Part shown: in pieces, positions 25,132 to 37,104 of the stretch
Numbering within the stretch: the stretch's first letter is position 1
Layout: every line of letters begins with the position of its first letter
Assembly (NCBI GenBank): GCA_037447605.1
Contig: CM074811.1
Span: 2,682,809-2,746,808 of the forward strand
From: Zygnema circumcarinatum
Lineage: Eukaryota; Streptophyta; Zygnematophyceae; Zygnematales; Zygnemataceae
Direction of reading: 5' to 3'
Length of the DNA: 64,000 nucleotides
Position numbers and translations under genes: made by a program
Notes under the pieces: generated by a model
Told to the model about the DNA's origin: nothing
Seen by the model: only the letters and a program-made list of their open reading frames with translations
The model's database searches: none

Positions 25132-28100
25132 TTACGCCAAGCCCTTCACAAACTTTTCAAGTTCAACCACAGAGATATCGGAGCCATCCTGAGCTGCAAC
25201 AAGGACTTTTTGTGTGACGTTTACAAACAGTCCTGCACCAACCAAAAAGCCCATATCAGAAAGGTACATCTCTTTATGGCTCATTGAAGTGCTGGTTAGG
25301 TCTACCTGGCTACCAAAGTTGTCTTACACAGGTTTGTTTTAAAATCCGGAACTAGTAAAATGTGCAGAAAATAATGCAATATAGACATGGCCCACAAATG
25401 ATTTGAAGTTGCTACATGCCATTGATCCAGAGCCATAATCATCTAACTGGGGAGAAAGTTGTCCAAAAAAGAAACGTTCCTCCTATGCACGACGATGAAA
25501 GGGAAACAACACATTCAATACCATGCTGCACATAGAATGATTGTGACCCTTTGCGTGATATGAGAGACATTTGTTAAACGAGCACACTAAGCTTTGCATA
25601 GCACACCATTCTCAACGACGCCGGGGATGTTATTGATTGCCTTCTCCATCGCAGCAGGATCCTCAATGCCATTAGGAAACCTGCAAAGTGAGCAGCACCA
25701 GCACAAGGTAAGGCCCAACAATGGAAATAATGTGCCTCATCTGCCGTATCCACTGGCAGAAAGATAACATGGTATTTGTCGACTGCTACAAAGGTGAACT
25801 CCAATAGGACCTTTCTTGTCAGGCGAAAAAAGCAACCTGCCAAATCGGATGCATCCAGCAAGCTTCAATAGGAAGAAAATGTATAAGAGTTCTGAATTTC
25901 ATTAAAATCTGCCAAATGTGGTGTTCTACTATATCTAGCTTGAGGTAGAAGAACGAAACCCCTGCATTTTCCCACCTGACATCCACAATCATGTTTCCCA
26001 GATCGGTCATTACAGGGCCGTCTTTTCTCAAAGCGCTTCTAATCTCCGGAGCTGCGATTACCAACCACATTCCCCTTTCGACCATGTCAATTCCAACCAC
26101 AGCAATTAAAAAACTGCAGGGAGTGGAGCGCCAGAGGAAATGGAGCGAGCAAAATTGGAGGACGCACGGATTACCGCTAGCCTGTTATCTAGGCGAGTGC
26201 AAATGTCAAGAAAAAAATCGTTGATTCAGAAACGTGGGGCTTAGACGGACGTACCGCCTCCCAGTGCAACGAGACTCCTCAAGACTGGAGATATAGCTGG
26301 CGGCAACACCTCAACCTGCCAGACCAATCATGAAGACCACATCAACCTTAGCATTTCACATCCACAGTCGAAAGTGTCACACTTGTAGGGGTGGAGTGTT
26401 GCGTTGATTCCATATCAGTGATGCTACTGATGATTGGATGGGAAATGCTGACTCACTGGAAGTGGAAAGGTTGTACCGAGCTTTGCCACCACTTTGGACT
26501 GGTCAACAATAATGATAGTTTCCTTTGCCATTGTGTCAACCACCTGAGTTGACAAATAAAAATTCCAATGCATTTGGGGTAGCAACATAAGAAGAAATGA
26601 TTGAACGGGCGAGATTATATGTTGTAATTGCGAGAATCACGAAACAATACGAGAATGACATTAAATCAAAGGACGAAAATAGCCAACAAAACAGCTTTAA
26701 CGGCCAATGTAAAGAGGAAAAAGGGTAGGAGGCCTAGCAGTCGCTTCAGCACATGCTCACCTTTTCCAGAGTATGCGCTGCCCCTCCTCCCTACAAAAAT
26801 GAATGTCAACAAAAGTTGACAGGTCCATGAGGAGAGTTCATGAAGTAATATCTTTTTTAATTATGAAAGTCATGCAATAGACTGAACGAGTGAAAACTAA
26901 CAGTCAAGAGAATTAAGTCTCAAAGTTTCCTTCTCAGCATAGTTATCATTATTATAATCTTGTATGACCAGCTGCAATGTGAATACGCTATCTATCACGG
27001 CAAATTTTTAAACGGCCCATTCTTCACCTTGATGAGGTTCATCTGAGCATCCACTTCATCCGCTCCATCAATAGCAATATCGATATGATTCACATCGTTT
27101 AAATCAACCTGCGTAGGAACATGTTTCCGTGAGAACTCCATTAGAAGCAGACTGCTATTATGACTGCTATCGATACTATTGACAAACGAGCAAGCAGTTC
27201 ATGCAAGGATCAAGCAACTGATCAGGACACAAAAAAGTAGATCCTCCGTACCGTCTTCACACCAAACTGACGAGCCAGAATCCGAGCTTGAAAACTAGTC
27301 ACAACTGCCACCACGTCCCTCAACTGCGCAGAAAAAAAATAACTGCGATACATGAACAACAGCTCATGGATATTGAAAGGTCGATGGTGATCTTTGTCCA
27401 TAATGGGAGATTTTTTTCCAAAGTTTAAAAAAAACATGAAAAAAGGCGCAAAAAAAAAATCCCTTCGAAGTAGAGGAAAGCTAAAGATAAACAACGCGGC
27501 CCCCGAAGAGAATCGTAAAACGGACATTGGGCTCCACATTGACACTTTTCAGCACAACTTTGTCCCTTTCTTCCGTTATATGTCAAAACTGGCATGAGTG
27601 ACCGAACTGCAAAAAGCAAGCACCGTAAACGTTGCACACATGTGCGGTCTATCAGTGAAGAACACATAAAGCTAACGAGATCTGCAGCTCTAGTGGGAAA
27701 CATAATTTATTCTATACCTCACCTTCAGCTTGCCTAGCTCTTCAATAGCCATGCAGGCAGTGCTTCCTGTGCCAAGTCCGACAATGTTGCCAGGCTTCAC
27801 CAAGGACACCGCCTTCTTGGCAGCTGCTCGCTTTAACGATTCTTGCAGCTGAGGATCAATCCCTGATGACAATCCGGTCCGGAAAAAAAGATGCGAATGT
27901 AAGTTGAACAAGCGCTACAAAGTCCTCCAGGCATGTCTACACTAGCAGGTTTAATTCTTTAGCGATATGAAGTGAGAAAGAAGCAAGAGTTTGAACTGAC
28001 GATACATCGCTAAAACACAGAAAGAACGACACTAGCATTGATACTATGCCCTGGCCTACTGAAATCCTCTACGAGACATATAACTTACTGGTTGCTGCAG

Positions 28101-28296
28101 CTTCCTGCGCCAGGCTCGACGTACAAGCTGTGCGGCCGTTTCTTCTTCCAACCTTGCCGGTCGCAGCTAAGGAGACATTCAACTTCACCTTCTGGGTGCC
28201 AACAAATGCTAGATGCGCTGCTTCCTTGTCTGAGATGCTGCTAGACAAGCCGCGCATGCTGACCGCGTTCGAGCAATGCTGCACAAGAGTCGCCAT
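25132..28296 (-). CDS. RPI: Ribose-5-phosphate isomerase A, plastid type
   Basis: Ten exons on the minus strand (28089-28296, 27723-27862, 27252-27323, 27028-27108, 26761-26790, 26457-26543, 26255-26315, 25976-26051, 25607-25680, 25132-25232) total exactly 930 nt, 309 aa. The enzyme interconverts ribose-5-phosphate and ribulose-5-phosphate in the Calvin and pentose phosphate cycles. Visible family motifs: GLGTGSTA (about 98-105), the substrate loop in IAIDGADEVDAQMNLIK (about 151-167), GGGAAHTLEK, IIIVDQSKVVAKLG, and the C-terminal PNGIEDPAAMEKAINNIPG. The first ~65 residues (MATLVQHCSNAVSMRGLSSS) look like a chloroplast transit peptide, as in plant RPI3. The fifth exon is only 30 nt and encodes GGGAAHTLEK. 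The bacterial-type N-terminus is reached only after the first intron. Confidence 0.92.
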
Positions 28297-29523
28297 TGTC
28301 ACGACCTTCACTCGCTGAAGCTCTCAACTCCCTCCCTCAAAGCTAATCAGAACACCTCCTCTCCTCTCCTGGCGGCCTCTCCTCCCCCCTCCTCGTCTGC
28401 CAAAGAACCAGCAAGAGCACGGCAGGAGCAAGCAGGCCTGCAAAACCCTCCAAACTCTTGGAACCCTCCGAACTTTCTTCCAAGGGCTTGGGCTGCTCCA
28501 AGATTCGCCCACGTGGCAGCACCAGGAAGTATCTTCAGCCGCCGCCGACTCAGGAGAGGCGCCGCCGCGCCACGTGGACAACAATTTCGGAACTTCCAAA
28601 GCCACTTTTTTTAACTGGCTGACCGTCGAAACGTAGCGCCTCCCATTGGCTCGCTCGTCGGGCTTATTGTCGAAACCTTTGAGAAGGGCCAGAGATTCCG
28701 AGGAAAGTATTTTCTTTCTTGGAAAACCGCCGCGAGTGGATTGCCGTTCGGCGGGTCCCAGGGGGGGCCCACGCACGTGTGCCACGCTGCAGCGCAACGA
28801 CGAGACCTGCCGGATGCGGCCATCGGAGCCGTTCATCCGCGGGCCCCATGTTTTTGGCTTATTCGCGGTACGGTATCTTTTGTCGCACGCTCCGGCGGGA
28901 GGAGCGGCCCGCCGAGCACTGCGATGGATGGGTGGGTACAACTTTCATGTTGTGGATAGGCACATGCACATGCCATCAAAGACATTCATGTCATATCATG
29001 TCCATGTCCATGTCCGTTTGCATCAATGTTAAATCCTCGAGTTAAGACTGTAGGCAGACTCTTGGCACGATTGTCTGACGAGAAAACACGAGCAACAATG
29101 CGAGTCAACCAGACATTAGAGTATGGAAACATCCTCCAAATAGACTTCCAATTGCATATGCCGGTTGAAATTTACAGCTTGGGACATGAGATTGCTTGCT
29201 TTCTTGAAAGTAAAGCGAACTCAATGGCACCATACCACTAGGAAAGAAAACGTGGTAGTCAAATGGAACCTGCACATGTCTCACCCTTCCAGTAAATCAG
29301 CCCCAGGCACTATATGCCTGACCTATGCTCCTAACCTACGAAATTAACAGTCCTCAGTCTTTTCACATTCAAGTGAAACTCCTCCTATGTGCCTTTTTTC
29401 AGTGGAGTCCATGAGGAGCAAAAGTGGAACAATAGAAACAAGGTGAAGGAGACCACCTTCTTTCTGCTCTGTTCTGGCGAGTATGGCCCTAAGTTCAATC
29501 AGTTACATGCGGCCTGAAGAGCA
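28297..29523. other. Intergenic: upstream of RPI, downstream of the J-protein gene
   Basis: No credible coding exon. It is GC-rich close to RPI and holds CACGTG (G-box) palindromes near 28505 and 28571 and a GTACGG site near 28867. G-boxes are common in light-regulated plant promoters; a role here is inferred from position only. The part from about 28930 to 29520 is AT-richer with no recognisable structure. Confidence 0.4.
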
Positions 29524-32500
29524 TCACAGCCCAGTTCCGCCAAAGAAGTTGTGATGATATCCTGAGACCCAAGGGAGAGTTTTCTTCTGCCTCGAAATAA
29601 TCTTGAAGGACTCCTCAGCCTCCACCTGTTTTCGAGGATCTCCTTTTGCATAGACGGATGCCCTATCAGGATGAAAAGTGAGCAGCGCCTTCTTGTATGC
29701 TGCTTGCACCTGCACATACAGAAAACAAGGAGCATACATCATCTGATTTCTGCAGATACAATGTATCTGTCCTCTCCGCTGCAGTAAAAGATGTTCACAC
29801 AGGAGACAATCCGAGGACCATTCCAACAACATGACCAGCCGGCTGAGAAGGGTAACCGCAGTCCCGCCATACCTGAGGGCCTGTAGGGTTGCCAGCACCG
29901 TCAATGGGGATACCCAGTCTTTGCAGCAAGGAGGCCATGTCATAGCAGCTTTTACACACGTGCTCCAAATGGGCACGAATCTGGCCACGAACTTGCTCCT
30001 TACGCCCCATATTCCACTCCTCCTGTTCACCCCATCGTTGCACAGCCGACATGAGAACTGTTTGCTATGGAGAAAACAAATGGTTTATCCTGATACCTGA
30101 CTCATTTCCCAAGACCATCGTAAGGACAATTGAAGACACCGTTCCCCAGACGCAATGAATGATGAAATGTAGTAGTAATTCAATTAACAAATTTGATAGC
30201 CACACCGACCATAAGCTCCACTAGCCAGACTTCGACCATGCCCTTATAAAAATCATGAGGCTTGGAAGACATTGGCGCTCTGACAGCTCTGGATGAAACA
30301 GGCTGGTGAAACACTTTTACATCCATTACCATTCTCAGGATCTGATGAGTCACTTTAAAGGATACAATGAAAATGCTCGTAAATCAGTTTATGAACACAC
30401 AGGCCTTCTGCAACACACCCTTTTTGATAAAAAAAACCTACTACAAGGTAAAAAATGCCCAAAGGTAGCCTCAATTCTGCATCCACCTTCGCTATTCAAT
30501 GGTTCGGTGGCTCTTCAACGGAGAGAAAGAGCAAGCTTGTAAAGCGAACGTGCGCATTTGTATAGACTTCTAAAGACTCTTTTACGTTCCTTGATGTGAA
30601 GAGCACACCATCATACATATTCAAGTATTATCATACGGCAATTGCATTTAAACTTCACGTTGCTGAAATTTGCACGTTTTGAACTATTCCTCATTTTCGC
30701 CTCCAAAATCTTCCTACATTCGAGCAATCCTTTAAAATTCGTTAAATACTGTGGCCTGCCTCAAAAACTGCATAAATGATGTCTCCAACTTCCAGTTTAC
30801 TTACAGTTGGAATGTCTATTTGCTTAACTATTGACCACACACAAACCACTGGGTTTTGCTGCTTCCATGAAGCATGCTGTCAGCGTACAATCTGGTCCAC
30901 ACCTCAGACATGTTCAGTTCCTTGTTTGGCTCTTATGGAAGGAAGGTATGTGACTCCCCTACATGACGCTTAACATTACTGGTCCTGCTCTTGACCAAAT
31001 AATAACGACCATTTGCAATGACTGAAAACATAGTACTGATAGTACTTGCAAATTTGCATGAGATGAATGGTAAAACGAAAGATTCAATTGTAACAGTCGC
31101 TTCAATAAATATAATTGCAACAATCACTTCGACGATGTATGGTGTTTTCGAACTGCTATCGCAACGGCATATGCATGAGGGACTTTTCACTGACCAGATA
31201 TTGTTAAATATCGAAACATCAATAAGTCAGGGCTCATAGGGTGAGACATCACTCCGTATGGATCACAGATTGAGATCATGCAAACCCCCAGACGCACCTG
31301 CTGCTGCTTTTCCCTCATTTCTTCCAGTCGTTGGCGCTGTCTACTCTCCATTTCTGCTTTGCGTTCGCCTTCTGCTCGTTTGCGCTTTCGAAGCCGTTGA
31401 ACCTCCAATGCCTGCAACACTTAGGTCTTACCCAATGGTGAGCAGTGTGCAATATTGCATGACACGCTCAAACATCTCTGAATACTCTTGCTGATTGACC
31501 CTTGGCCCGTCATGCAGGACAATTGCCGAAGCAGGATAATCACTAGATTTAGCTTGACTGCTGATTGTTTTCCGAAGCCGTTGCTTGCTGAACAAACAAC
31601 GTGCATGCGACATCGAAAGCTCTGTAATGCTGCAGGACTAAAATCCCACATTCAACAGCAAGTCCTGTACTAGCAAAATAAGGACTTTGGTAATCAAATA
31701 TCGTAGACTTCAATACAGTACTCCAACCAGTGTTTTGCCTGCAAAGGCATAAGAGAGAAGGCATCAACTACCAACCTGACGTTGCAGCTCTTGCTGTCTC
31801 TGTATCCACTCCTCCTGATCTGCTTGCTGAAACTCAACACTTTCCTTCATGCGCTCCCTCTCGCCAATCAAACGGTCGTCCGGAGTTCCCACTCTTTCAG
31901 AGAGGCTATGTGGTTTGGCTCCTTCCGTTGGCACTTGATCAGTCGTACGACCCCCTTCGCTCCCTACCGCTGCTACAGTGCTCATCTCCACATCTGAACT
32001 TGCCTGAGGGTGCGCACCATCTTCACCAGGTTGTGATTGTGTTGAATGTCCAGCTGCTGGAAAACCTGACATGCAGGCTGTTGCAAAAGAGCTTACTCTG
32101 TCCGATGCAGTGTCTGTTTCGTCATACTGATCCCGTCGCAATGCCGTGCTGTAATTCGCATGCACTCTATCGGGAGTTTCAGGTATTCCTGATACAACCC
32201 CCTTTCCTTTTACGCCAAACACTGACGACTCCATCGGTTGACCACCTGTGTCAGAACTGCCAAAAACGCAGAATCTTGGCAAAATAGGAGTTTCCACTCC
32301 CTTACCATTCTTCCGTACAGTTGCAGGTGAAGAATCCCTTAATCCGAGCTTTGAGAAATCCTCCGCGTCAGCTACATTAACATTCAAACCAGCTGCTTGT
32401 CCACCGTCTGTATGCCTACTACTCTGACTTGTACTTGTCTTAAGTCCAGTCCCCTTCCCAGAAAAACGGCTGCCTTCATGAGGCGAACTCCATACTCCGT

Positions 32501-34013
32501 CGTTTTCATTAGTTGAAGCCTGGGCGTCCTTCACAGGTGGAGACTCTCTTGACTGGTTTCGTCCATTGATTGTAGAGGAATCAACTGGACTTCCTTGCTT
32601 TTTTCTTTGAGCCACTCGTTTGCGCAATGCTGCTTCCTCCCATTTCTGGCGTACCTCCTCCTGAATTGCTTCATCAGCCTCAACATCGGAATCCTCAGAG
32701 ACAACTGCTTCGTTTTTTGGAACCTTATTATGTGTATCGACTGCCCCTTTTCCAACTGCACGAGAAGGATCGGCCTCACTACCCTGAGACTGCTTTGGGT
32801 CTAAAATTTCCACATCATCATCTGTGCTTGATCCCCCTTCAGATTCAGACGCCTCATTTTCATTCTCCTCATTACTATAGTCGGAGTCAGAAGAGGAAAG
32901 CCTCCCCGAATAGTTGGTCGTACAGTTAGTTCTTCCACTATCCTTAGGAACGTCGTCATCATCATCATCCAAAATAACCACTATTGGAGGTTCAACACCA
33001 AGTGAGGACCTTTTCTTTAGCAAATGTCCACCCTGCAAATGAGCATGATGGTCTTCCTCTGAAAATTTCGTAGATGCTGCTTTCGCTGACCTACTCTCAG
33101 GCCGACTCCCTTCTGCAGCAAAACCAAAGTCATAAGAGGCCAGCACCAACTCAGAATGCAGATGATCAATAACCAACAGATGCATGTGCGCGCCCCCTTT
33201 ACTATGCATATACTGCCTCCAACTCCTATGAAAACTATGCTTAGCCATGCCATCTGTGACATAAACGATCCATTGGCTCAAAAAAATAAATATTCACGAT
33301 TACGCACTGTTATGGTTACAGAAGTGAACGTCATTCTAAGTTTCGTACAAACTTAAAGAAAGAGTCAAACCTTGTTTATTACTTGTAATTAGTATAGGCA
33401 GTCTATGGAATAGCCAATGACCTGCCCAAATGGCTATGGCGTTACTGCACTGAGAAAGAACAGCAAATCCCATACGACACACCAACGTGAATGGTGCCGC
33501 ATACGATGTACTGATGTAAGAGGTACGTAACCACGGATATTTACAAAATGCATGTGGAATCCTAAAAAGGATTAAAGTATTAACCCGTTCTTCCATCTAA
33601 TGTGTTCTGAATTTTTTAACTCTGGTTGTCCAAAAGGTGCTACAGGGTAAGTCATTTCCCTACCCGTGCTTCTGCATACAATTGGGGCCCGAGTAGGCAT
33701 TGGAGTGCCAACACATACCTGCACTTGGGCATTCGGACTGAAAATGCCCTAGCTCTCCACAACTAGAGCACGTTTTGATCGTTCTTCCACCAGGGTTCCG
33801 TGCAGGATCTCCATTTTTGCAGCCCTCATACATTGGCCTACTGCAGGCACGAGCCCGATGACCTGGCTGCCCACAATCGTAACAGATGTTACTTCCTCCC
33901 CGAGCTCCTCCACCGACACCCCCCCTGCCCCGGTCATATGGGTGCTGCCCATGGGCAAGGGGGGGCCTTGACCGCCCAGAGAATTGAGCAACCCCGCAGG
34001 TTCTGCTGTCCAT
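29524..34013 (-). CDS. Zinc-knuckle and J-domain protein (DnaJ co-chaperone type)
   Basis: Five minus-strand exons (33719-34013, 31776-33253, 31298-31411, 29873-30064, 29524-29709) keep one frame, 2265 nt, 754 aa. Residues 44-57 and 82-95 are two CCHC zinc knuckles (CYDCGQPGHRARAC and CSSCGELGHFQSEC), normally RNA- or ssDNA-binding. Exon 2 encodes a ~490-residue acidic, Ser-rich, mostly disordered region with an aspartate run (LDDDDDDVPKD). Next comes a basic coiled coil (ALEVQRLRKRKRAEGERKAE). The C-terminus has a partial J-domain with HPD at about 706-708 (AAYKKALLTFHPDRAS), the Hsp70-stimulating motif. The tail resembles plant J-proteins such as At1g18700; the knuckles are not something I recall in that family. 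The true start may lie further upstream: a conserved candidate exon sits at 34385-34486, but an additional linking exon would be needed to match phases. Confidence 0.78.
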
Positions 34014-34927
34014 TCTAAAATCCGTGGCTTCCCACCAAGATTAATTTTAAAGTGACTCCATTGCCTGCGCCCACGCATTGTCAACAAAATAAATCGTTGG
34101 AAAAAGACAGTGTAAATAAGAAGTGTCCCTCCATAAAAACTGCACACTAAGGACAGGCTTTACTGAGGATGCCTTCTTGTTCCTAGCCTATACCTCTGCT
34201 CTCTCTCTCCCTCCTCACTCTCTCTCGTTCAACCTTTCTCCCTCCCTTACTCGCTCCTTCCCTCTCCTGCCATGTCAGCTGTCAAAACGTACAACCAAAC
34301 GTTCGATTCCTTTCGTAACTTCTTCCCCCTATTTCAAGTACATCATGACCGCAAGTTCCCTTCACGACCAGCCATAGTCCTTACCTCCATCAACCCGCCC
34401 ACAAGCTTTCCAGCTTGCACTCCAGATGCCTCCCCAGTGCCTGAAAGAAAATCTTTCTCAACTGAAAACTTAACAAACGGCTGCATCCTCACAAGCACAG
34501 AGAAGCGCGCGCGTCCAGACGCTGCGCTTCCCTCTCTCCTCCCTCGCCTCTCCCTCTCCCTCTCCCTCTCCCTCTCCCTCTCCCCTCTCCCCTCTCCCGC
34601 CGTCCACCGCTCGCCTCCCTCTCCTCCCTCCCGACTTTCCGCGATGCTCCTAACGCACGCTCCTGCTCGGTTCGCCCTTCGCTCAAAACGGTAGAAAAGA
34701 ATTCGGAGAGCTACTTCAAATCAGATTTCGTACTCTCTACAAAACTGAAAAGCCGCTTTGAAGAACATTTCTTTCGGTTTGACGTCTTCTTCGCCCGAAT
34801 TTTCTTTGTCCTTCCGTACAATCGAATTCAGTATTCGAAATTCGCTGAATATGGGATTCATGAATTCAGAATTCGCCCGGCCGGAAATTCGTTGATGAAT
34901 TTTGTTCAAGACACATAGTGCGACGTA
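33120..34927. repeat. Left arm of a large inverted duplication
   Basis: Its reverse complement matches 34943-37110 over the promoter, candidate 5' exon, zinc-knuckle exon and the first ~110 bases of the J-protein's big exon. By eye identity is roughly 80-90%, nearly exact over part of the candidate 5' exon. Arm boundaries are approximate. Confidence 0.8.
34385..34486 (-). other. Candidate 5' exon of the J-protein gene
   Basis: A 34-codon open stretch starts MQPFVKFSVEKDF and ends GGLME directly before a GTAAGG donor. The equivalent stretch in the opposite palindrome arm (35371-35472) keeps frame and donor. It ends in phase 0, whereas the zinc-knuckle exon, if spliced at TTTTAG before AATGGAC, needs two preceding bases, so one further exon would have to intervene. 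It could instead be 5' leader sequence. Confidence 0.35.
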
Positions 34928-35280
34928 CGAAGTCGCTAGAAAGTCGCACTAAGGGATATTGTCTCGCGCTATGATCGTTCTGCACATTTGAACAAAATTC
35001 AGTAACGAAATTCCAGCCGAGCGAATCCTGAAATCCCAAAATTCGGCGAATTTTCGCATACCGTACTGAATTCGACTGGTTCCCGCAGTTGAGGCGCACG
35101 CGAGAAAAACGAAAGACGTACTCTTTGAAGCGGCTGCCAACGGGAACGTTTAGTGAAGAGTACGAACTCTGATTTGGAGAGACTCTCCGGATTCTTTGTA
35201 CAGAGGGCGCGGGCGGAAGGAAGTAGGGTCGTTTGTTTGAGCGTTTTGGAAGGGGGGGAGGAGAGAGGCGGGCGGGGGCA

Positions 35281-35290
35281 NNNNNNNNNN
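35281..35290. other. Assembly gap (10 N)
   Basis: Ten unknown bases sit beside a GGGAGG microsatellite, exactly where the left arm carries its mirrored CTCCCT tract (about 34550-34600). The true missing length is probably not 10. Confidence 0.95.
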
Positions 35291-36233
35291 GGGAGGGGGA
35301 GGGGGAGGGAGAGGGAGCAGAGAGGGAAGCGCAGCGTCTGGACGCGCGCTTCTCTATGCTTGGATGCAGGATGCAGCCGTCTGTTAAGTTTTCAGTTGAG
35401 AAAGATTTTCTTTCAGGCACTGGGGATGCATCTGGAGTGCAAGCTGGAAAGCTTGTCGGCGGGTTGATGGAGGTAAGGACTATGGCTGGTCGTGAAGGGA
35501 ACTCACGGTCATGATGTACTTGAAATAGGGGGAGGAAGTTGCAAATGGAATCAAACGCTTGGTTGTACGTTTTGACAACTGGCATGCGGGAGAGGGAAGG
35601 AGCGAGGAAGAGTGGGAGAAAGATTGACCGAGAGAGTGTGAGGGGGAGAGAGAGCAGAGGCATAGGCTACGAACAGGGAGGCATTTCGCTGTAAAGCCTG
35701 TCCTTAGTATGCAGTTTCTGTGGAGGGACCCTGCTTATGTATACTGTTTTTTTCGAACGAATTATTTTGTTGCAAGTGCGATAACGTTTAGCAATTTTGT
35801 CCTCCGCTATATTAAGGGATTAGTTTGTTCTATATGCTTGGGCACCTTGATAAGTGATGCTGTTTGCAATCAAGCTGCAATCATTTTAGATTGACTTTAT
35901 TGGCTACAGTTCTCGTACCATCTGCCAAGGGTCGAGGAAATGTGCTGCTGTCGAATTTGACCATGTTCTGCCTATTCTCCCTATTGTTCACCTGTGTTAC
36001 TTGAACGCCCTCTGGTGATCCTCTTCCTTTTTTACTTTGATTCACATTTGCATTTTCACGTCCAATTTTCCGTTGTAGATCATGACACTCTGCGGTTCAA
36101 TGGACCCAGCAGTGGGTAACTGAAACCTCTTGGGCAAGTCTTTCAGTTATAACAGCAGACCTATTTTATGTGTGGGCGCAGGCAATAGAGTCACTTTTAA
36201 AGTAATTTTGGGTGGAAAGCCTCGGATTTTAGA

Positions 36234-37104
36234 ATGGACAGCCGAACCTGCGGGGGTGCCCAATTCTTTGGGCGGTCAAGGCCCCCTCTTGGCCATGGGC
36301 AGCACCCATATGACCGGGGCAGGGGGGGTGTCGGTGGAGGAGCTCGGGGAGGGAGTAACATCTGCTACAATTGTGGGCAGCCGGGTCATTGGGCTCGTGA
36401 CTGCAGAAGACCAATATATGAGGGCTGTAGAAATGGAGGTCCTGCAAGGGACCCTGGTGGAAGAACTATTAAAACATGCTTTACTTGCGGAGGGCTATGG
36501 CATTTTCAGTCCGAATGTCCCAGTGCAGGTATGTGTTTGCACTCCAATGCCTGCTCGAACCCCTATTGTATGTAGGAGCTCGGGTAGGGAAATGACTGAC
36601 ACTGTAGCACCTTTGGGACAATCACAGCAGAGTTCAACGATTTAGAACCCATGGGATAGAAGGAAGGGTTCATGCTTAAATCCTTGTCAGGATTCCACAT
36701 GCATTTTTAAAATATCTGTACACCTTACCTCAGTACATCGTATGCGGCACCATGCACGTTCATGCAGTATGGGATTTCCTGTCCATTCTCAGTGCAGTAA
36801 CGCCACAACAATCTGGACAGGTCGTAGGCTAATTCATAGACTGTTTATATTCATTGCAGGTTAGAACCAGAGTCTTTCCTTTTTTTCAAGTTTGTACGAA
36901 ACCTAAGCAATTAGTCTAACAAGCGCATAATCGTGAGTCTTCAAATTTTGGAGCCAATCGATGAGTAATGTCACCGATGGCATGGCTTAGTTTCCATAGA
37001 AATTGGACGCAGTACATGCATAGTAAAGGAGGTGCCCACACAGTTGTTTGGTTATTGATCATCTAGATTATGAGGTGATGCTGGCCTTCGTAAGATTTTG
37101 GACC
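36234..37104 (+). pseudogene. Decayed duplicate of the zinc-knuckle/J-protein 5' part
   Basis: The zinc-knuckle exon copy (36234-36528) is fully open for 98 codons, keeps both knuckles (CYNCGQPGHWARDC and CFTCGGLWHFQSEC) and its GTATGT donor. The following exon copy near 36975-37104 has lost its acceptor (GTCACAG became GTCACCG), reads a stop right after the ATGGCATGGCT equivalent and is no longer in frame. The acidic region, coiled coil and J-domain are absent. A candidate first exon (35371-35472) is open with a GTAAGG donor. A short zinc-knuckle-only protein could still be made. Confidence 0.6.

Noticed and set aside
25018-25287. A plus-strand frame starting MAIAQPPQNL
   Set aside because: It is antisense to the last exon of ribose-5-phosphate isomerase, which explains the conservation seen there.
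31428-31651. An open frame in the J-protein gene between the acidic exon and the coiled-coil exon
   Set aside because: The flanking exons join in phase and give a continuous coiled coil; inserting this would interrupt it.
34866-35663. A 265-codon minus-strand frame across the N gap, mirrored by 34272-34694 on plus
   Set aside because: It is antisense to the candidate 5' exons, crosses unknown bases and low-complexity CT tracts, and appears in both arms only because the arms are duplicates.
36185-36645. Alternative open frame over the knuckle exon (ILGGKPRILEWTAEP...), also open in the left arm
   Set aside because: The overlapping frame holds two perfect CCHC knuckles and splices in phase, so this one is judged a shadow despite being open in both copies.
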